This document shows, piece after piece, positions 58,880 through 64,000 of a stretch of DNA of 64,000 bases. Source of the stretch: Lonicera japonica (lineage: Eukaryota > Streptophyta > Magnoliopsida > Dipsacales > Caprifoliaceae); the NCBI GenBank assembly GCA_021464415.1, contig CM038471.1:13816073-13880072 (forward strand). Reading direction: 5' to 3'. The notes below the pieces were generated by a model. That model was not told the DNA's origin. It saw nothing but the letters and a program-made list of their open reading frames with translations, and searched no databases. The translations under genes were made by a program, and so were the position numbers. Each line of letters begins with the position of its first letter. Within the stretch, counting starts at the first letter, position 1.

Positions 58880-59428
58880 TAGGGCTGTGCATGGTTCAAT
58901 CAACCAAACCATGCGGTTTCAGCGTAAACCGAAGCGACAAGTTGGTTTTAGATGGCGGTCAACCGAGTGGAATTAGTGAAGGCTTAAACCCGGTCGGGAT
59001 CGGTTCGGTCGAAATCGGTTCGGTTAATCGGTTTTTGTCAGTTTTAGATTTGGACAATTAGGCCTATTTTATATTATTGGGCCGTGGCTTAAAAATTATT
59101 TTTATATTATTGGGCCATGACTTAAAATCATTTTTGATAGAATATTTGGCTGTTTTTAATTATTTAGGTACTTTTCCTTCTTAAATCACTTTTGACAAAA
59201 AAACAAAAGATTTTAATGTATTTCTTCTTTAGCATTTCTTTTTTTTAAAATACCTTTCAGTTCGATTCGGTTTTTATCGGTTCTATAACACCTGTAACCG
59301 ACAATCGAACCAACCCCTTTCGGTTTTCATATTATCCAACTGAACCAGGACCGAAAACCTTAAAAATGGGTTAATTCGGGCTAGCTCGGGTCGGTTTCTC
59401 CGTTTTTCGATTTTTTTGCACACCCCTA
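58880..59428. mobile_element. hAT-like MITE, 549 bp (TSD ATCATACC)
   Basis: Terminal inverted repeats TAGGGCTGTGCA and, from the other end, TAGGGGTGTGCA, flanked by a perfect 8 bp duplication, ATCATACC at 58872-58879 and 59429-59436. The interior is rich in GGTTCGGT/AACCGA motifs and non-coding. The same TAGGGGTG ends occur at 56298-56907, so both belong to one broad family. Confidence 0.92.
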
Positions 59429-59742
59429 ATCATACCATTTGAGTTAGAGCTTGAAAATACAAAAATACCCTATATATGTTTGAAAATAAACAAAACTTGA
59501 CTAAGGATTTGGTGACCTTGAGTATGATTAGAGTATATTTATCACTAGACCAAATACAATCACATGTTCTTAAAGCATTTTTGAAGTCTATATAATATCA
59601 AATGCAATATTGCTCGTACACCGGATTCTAGCATATATAAAAGTCAATACAACAATATCTTAGTACCAAGTACCACCAAGTCATGCAAAGTTACCTCCAC
59701 ACTTAATATACAAACTATACAGTACCTAGTTTACACAAAAAA

Positions 59743-62700
59743 CTAGTAGTCATCATCGTCTTCTTCTCTTGATCCAAAGAATTTCCTAACCACAGCAGCA
59801 CCAGCACCAAGAAGCATGAAGAAAACTAGTGTGTCAAATCCACCTCCAACGCCGACGGCAACACTGGGTCCCGGTGCAAAATATGAAAATGGAGACCAAC
59901 CCCATCCTCCATAGTACCCATATCCCCCAACTAGTGGTGGAGCCACTGGTGGATTAATAAACACATTCGTCCTGTCAAAGAAAAAAAAGCACAAAGGCAA
60001 CTACAGTGAAGTGTTGAAAGTAGAAGGGAGCAATAGACGCTTTTGACGAACCAGTTGGTGTTGAAAACGTTTGTACAATGGGAAATGAATGTTGTACATT
60101 ATTGGAAACAATAACTGGGTTCCCTTCTAATGGTAAAAACAAGTAACAGGCCAGTGACACTATGACTGTACACCCCATCTCACTAGCTAGCTCCTCCAAG
60201 AAAATACTTCTGAGCCAATTCCCAGAGCCGAGCTCTTAACTATGCTTAATTTGAGACCTGAACTATTGTTTGGATAGCTAATTTTGTTGTATTGGAAAGG
60301 CTTGGCACCTCTATTCTAAGACATAAATCACCTAGGGCATTAGTGTTTTCCGGTAAGTATTTATTGTGTTCAAGTTGGTCAAAGCTTTACGTATTACCCT
60401 AAGCGGCAATTTGATGCAATCCAAAGCCTCGGGTGAGCTAGAAAATGACGCAGCTAGTTCGGTGACTCCCCACCCAAGAATCATATATAACTCGACTGTC
60501 ATGAGATTGAACCTAAAGAAGTGGAAGTTCCGTAATCAGCGGAGCTTTTACTACCCTTAATATTGAAACAGATTAAAAGATCGGCTTCATTCAAGCATGT
60601 TCAAGACTCATGGGAAATATCATGAAAATGTGTTCAAGGCGTGCCCCTTTTCCGTTCATAAATAGTGTTTTGGTGTTTGGTTATTTCATATACACTTATC
60701 AATCGTGCTAACTCAAAAATTATATAAATACAATTAGAGTAGCATCCAACCGGAAACCAATTGGCAATGGGTGGAGTAGCCCCTAGATCTTTTATATTGC
60801 TTGGCGAGGATTCAATTTCCCGATGTGGGATTTATATTCTCAACACTCAGAGCCATCGTTACCCATTGGTCGTTAACGCGTATTCTCAAAGTACCTATAT
60901 CAATAACTGTGGCAACAGGGGCGTGATTTGGTAATACGCCAATTTGGCCACTATCAGTAGATAAAATGATTTCTTTCACTCCTGAATCCTGTCATATGAA
61001 AGTGAGCATCACTTGTCTATTACAAATTTTCTTCTAGTTATAAGCTTTTACGCTTTATTTACATTCTTCTCATCACACTTTCATTCCTTAACCTCATCAA
61101 CAGGGCCTGATAAGATCACTCTTGCTATATCTCAAATACCATAATTAATTTTAACTTCACAAACTTTATTGATTTACTTATGCACGCCGAGGGCTACCCA
61201 AAACAGTGCTGATTGTTTTGCGTTTTCTTGGTGATATGTTTGCCAATGTCGTGTATTCTTGTTCGTAAGGTGTGATTGAGATGCGGACACAATCTCAGCA
61301 ACATGTCGCCGAAATGGAGAGATTGGCAATCAATGGCCCACTCGGTCGATACTTGGGTAATAGTACTCACATATTCAGCGAAGACCGGGTTACATAGTGT
61401 ATATTTTACGGCACTACATGACCAACACGGGTTTTTGGCTATCACATGTATGTTTGTATTCCTAACCCCACTTACTAAATGGAGGCGACCCTTATAAAAA
61501 AACAGTACTTTTGTTCATTGTGGTTTTTGGGATAAAAGTCTTAGGTGCCCTTATCTAGCCCCATCAATATGATTACAATCTTCAACTCTCTTCGTATCTA
61601 TTTGTAACATACGTTGTGATCTGACCATATGAAATTTACCTTAATTAATCCCAAAAAGAAGGGAAAAAAAAACAGATGAGATGATTGGGAATGAAGCAAA
61701 GTGTAAAGTACCTGGAGTTATTGATTCTAGGAGAAGAGGAGGAGCTACGACCTGGGGAGGGGGACTTGAAGGCCTGACCGCCAACTCGACCACCCGACTT
61801 GGCTGCCGATGCTTGATCAACCGACCCTAGTGTCAACACCCCAGCTGCCAATGCCACTAGTGCCAATTTTGCAAACTTATTCTCCCTTTTACTGCATGCA
61901 TATTCAGTGCCCATTGTTAGAAAAACAATAATGATTCTAACATGGAAAATATAAAACACTTCAAGGTTTGTGCGGCACAATTTGTTTAGGCGAAATTGCT
62001 CAATGCGTAAAGGCTGTGAGCATTTCGAGCCCGAGGCCTCATCAAGGACCATTTAATTAATTAAATGCATAAAATGTGGTCATTGTGGCTTGAGCCGAAT
62101 ATTTCCAAAGCTAAATCTCAAGTCATTGCCGCTTGAGCTACATATCCCAAATGAATTATTTTATTCAAAAATAGTATAAATACACATCCTCTAGCCTCAT
62201 TTTGACCACGGCCTCTTGAACAATATAAATGAATATACATACATACACCCCTTTCAACTATTTTTTTATTTTTAGACTTTTTAACCAAATTTATTCAGTC
62301 TAAAAACATGTCAAGATTTACCAAATTTAGGTTACTTTTGGGGCCAAGGTAAATTTTGAACTTGTTTGTTCAACTATCAAAAGTAGCATTCAGTAAATAG
62401 AAAGCAACTGAATTAGTTCATTTCTACTCCTTCAAATCTCAAATTAAGAGTACACTTAGCCTATAGGGTTGGCCCAGTGGCTTGTCCACCCCTAGGTTCC
62501 TGTGGGGGATCGATCCACATAGCATGAGATCTCGTCTTCGAATCTCCCAGGTGTAAATTATCTTGGGCCAACAGCAGGCTCAGTTCTGCAACCAGGTATG
62601 AGTTCCACATCCAATGTGCTTTAAGGGACAACTCAGGGAAAGACCTAATTAAGAGTACACTTTGATACTTTTTGGCCATCCCAAATGAAGAGCCTAGTAC

Positions 62701-64000
62701 TCTCTTATACATAATCAACATACCAATTTACCCAAACTTAAGCAAGAAACATATGTCGTTAGTTCGGGGGTAGACCCAGTATAATTTAAGGGAGACAAGG
62801 TGGAAATGAAATATTGTTTAAAAGAATTTACTAGGTGTGGCAATTTTTAAACCTAACATGAAAACACGCCATGAAATAATAAAATTAGCACCAAATTGAC
62901 AACAGGAATTCATGTTCATGTCTAGATCGAGTTCTTAACACAACGCTGTGTCGCATCCATGTCCAAATTTGGGTACATAATTGATAGAAAATTAGAGTTA
63001 TGTCATGTCAAGTCAATCGTGTCTTGCCGTATCTAAATAAGAGAAATATACTTGTTAGAACGATTCTATTAGGATACAACAAATTGTAATAATCGTATTT
63101 AGGCGAATCGTGTTTGTATTAACTAAAAATAAAATAAATTCGTGTAGTCGTTTTCCTTGTCATGTCGGTCTCGTGACCTGTCATGCAAAAAGTAGGAATT
63201 GACACTCGAGAATTTCTTTGGATCAAGTACATGAAATGGGAAGGAAATGGTTAATTACAGGGGATGGAATGAAATGAGCTAGGTTTAATTTTATTGTTGT
63301 TTGAATAATTAAAAAGATAAAAAGGAATAGAAACGACTACTGTTTGGATAGACATAAGAAAAATAAAAAAAGGAAAAGAATTCTTCTTGATATATTCTTA
63401 ACATAAATTAGGATTAACTTTAAATTACGCTAAATAATTTATTAAAAACCTTTCATTTCTTTTTCAATCCTCTCAATATTAAAGAAACAAAATAAATTAA
63501 TAGAGGAAACTGAAACCCTTCCCATTTCCTCCGTTTCCTTTTCACTCCCTCTTAAAAATCTATTCAAATGAGGGATTCCTATTCATTCATTCTTCCCTCA
63601 ATCCAAACATGCTATTAAGCCTAGTTTGACGGCCAGATAAAATTACTGGACGTGATGACTTATCTCACAAAACAGTCGATTAAATAATTTCACCTTTGGA
63701 ATAATTTATCCGGTACTTTATCATATCCAAACTTGTGAATAAAAAAACCCAAACAAGAAAAACCAAATTAACAGACACAATGGACAGGAATAGCAAGAAC
63801 GAAAGTAGTAGGAGAGTGGGTTTCGACAAGATTGTTACCTGGGGGAATCTGAATCTTTATCTTTGGGTTTATGGTCATCAGATTGGAATCTACAGCATGA
63901 GATTTTAGTTGTTGTGCTGTTAAGGGGAATCGGAATCTTCTTGTTCCAACTTGGTTTGCTTGTTGAAATGAGTGCGTTGGCCAAGAAGCTTTGTTGAGAA
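59743..64000 (-). CDS. Plastid membrane protein, DUF1517-like N-terminal type (5' partial)
   Basis: Three exons on -: beyond 64000 to 63839, 61891-61712 and 59971-59743, with introns of 1947 and 1740 bp and GT-AG borders. The frame is continuous across both joins (AG+T at the first, AG+G at the second) and ends TAG. At least 189 residues are visible; the start codon lies outside the window. The first exon is Ser/Thr/Lys-rich like a transit peptide. Exon 2 has a hydrophobic segment ([14 protein letters not shown]) ending in an A-x-A site, then [10 protein letters not shown] and Ser/Pro-rich sequence. Exon 3 has [31 protein letters not shown], a second membrane segment ([14 protein letters not shown]) and an acidic DDDDY tail. 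SGGR and the [14 protein letters not shown] motif recall the N-terminal half of DUF1517 plastid proteins. The biochemical role is not known to me. Confidence 0.88.
59972..61711 (-). other. Intron 2 of the plastid membrane protein gene
   Basis: 1740 bp. Donor CAG|GTACTT (61712/61711), acceptor CTTTGACAG (59972). Open frames inside it (59975-60199 on -, 60366-60560 on +, 61194-61497 on both strands) have no recognised domain. Confidence 0.7.
62458..62646 (+). mobile_element. tRNA-type SINE in an intron (16 bp TSD)
   Basis: 189 bp flanked by a perfect 16 bp duplication, AATTAAGAGTACACTT at 62442-62457 and 62647-62662. Near its 5' end is TTGGCCCAGTGG (A-box-like) and about 70 bp on TCTTCGAATCTC (B-box-like), the split RNA polymerase III promoter of tRNA-derived SINEs. 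There is no poly(A) tail at the 3' end, which reads GGGAAAGACCT. It is inserted in intron 1 of the plastid membrane protein gene, antisense to it. Confidence 0.85.
63618..63740. repeat. Fragment related to the GGATAA/TTATCC MITE-like family
   Basis: Short stretch (GCCAGATAAAATTACTGGAC, ATTTATCCGGTACTTTATCA) resembling the segments near 41105 and 48735. It lies in intron 1, about 100 bp from the exon 1 donor. Confidence 0.35.

Noticed and set aside
60366..60560. 64-codon + frame inside intron 2 of the membrane protein gene
   Set aside because: No domain, and the peptide ends in low-complexity sequence; the intron splices cleanly without it.

Overview
This is a stretch of nuclear DNA from a flowering plant, most likely a eudicot. 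It is AT-rich. The two intact genes are split by GT-AG introns and begin with serine-rich, plastid-targeting-like N-termini. Most of the rest is plant transposable elements. I cannot name the species from sequence alone.

Host genes are few. (1) A complete four-exon gene for a plastid NifU-like (NFU) iron-sulfur scaffold lies on + at 48281-53822; the spliced reading frame closes exactly at 233 residues. (2) A three-exon gene on - (59743 to beyond 64000) encodes a small plastid membrane protein like the N-terminal part of DUF1517 proteins; its first exon runs off the window. (3) A decayed, intron-bearing copy of the signal recognition particle receptor alpha-subunit gene lies on + at 16969-20155.

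Mobile elements, left to right: a 1.35 kb solo LTR (2702-4051, TSD ATAAT); a 548 bp TRIM on - (4212-4759, TSD TAATT); a second solo LTR of the first family on - (6101-7608, TSD ACTTT); an apparently intact Ty3/gypsy chromodomain retrotransposon (10652-16664, TSD CCAAG) with LTRs that I read as identical and one open 1606-codon Gag-Pol frame ending inside the 3' LTR; a gypsy gag remnant; a rearranged Ty1/copia relic (about 21490-25650) whose right LTR is split by a non-autonomous hAT element (24455-25294); a large inverted repeat around a dead gypsy integrase (26478-28470); two giant LTRs in opposite orientation (28708-32694 on + and 33005-36083 on -), the first carrying a smaller nested LTR; a region of dispersed GTAATC-type repeats (about 36084-40300) containing a third solo LTR of the first family (38408-39714, TSD AGTAA); a 2.8 kb non-autonomous LTR element on - (41702-44502); a lone LTR (54264-55010); several hAT-like short elements; a likely mitochondrial DNA insert (58219-58871); and a tRNA-type SINE with a 16 bp target duplication inside an intron of the plastid membrane protein gene.

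Nearly all the elements are solo LTRs, nested insertions or relics. The 10652-16664 element is the exception and looks very recent. I found no novel gene system. The most unusual signals are the palindromic 12-mer array in the U3 of the first LTR family, the swap of that array for a different repeat in a related LTR, the Gag-Pol frame that overlaps the polypurine tract and U3, and the two neighbouring inverted-LTR arrangements.
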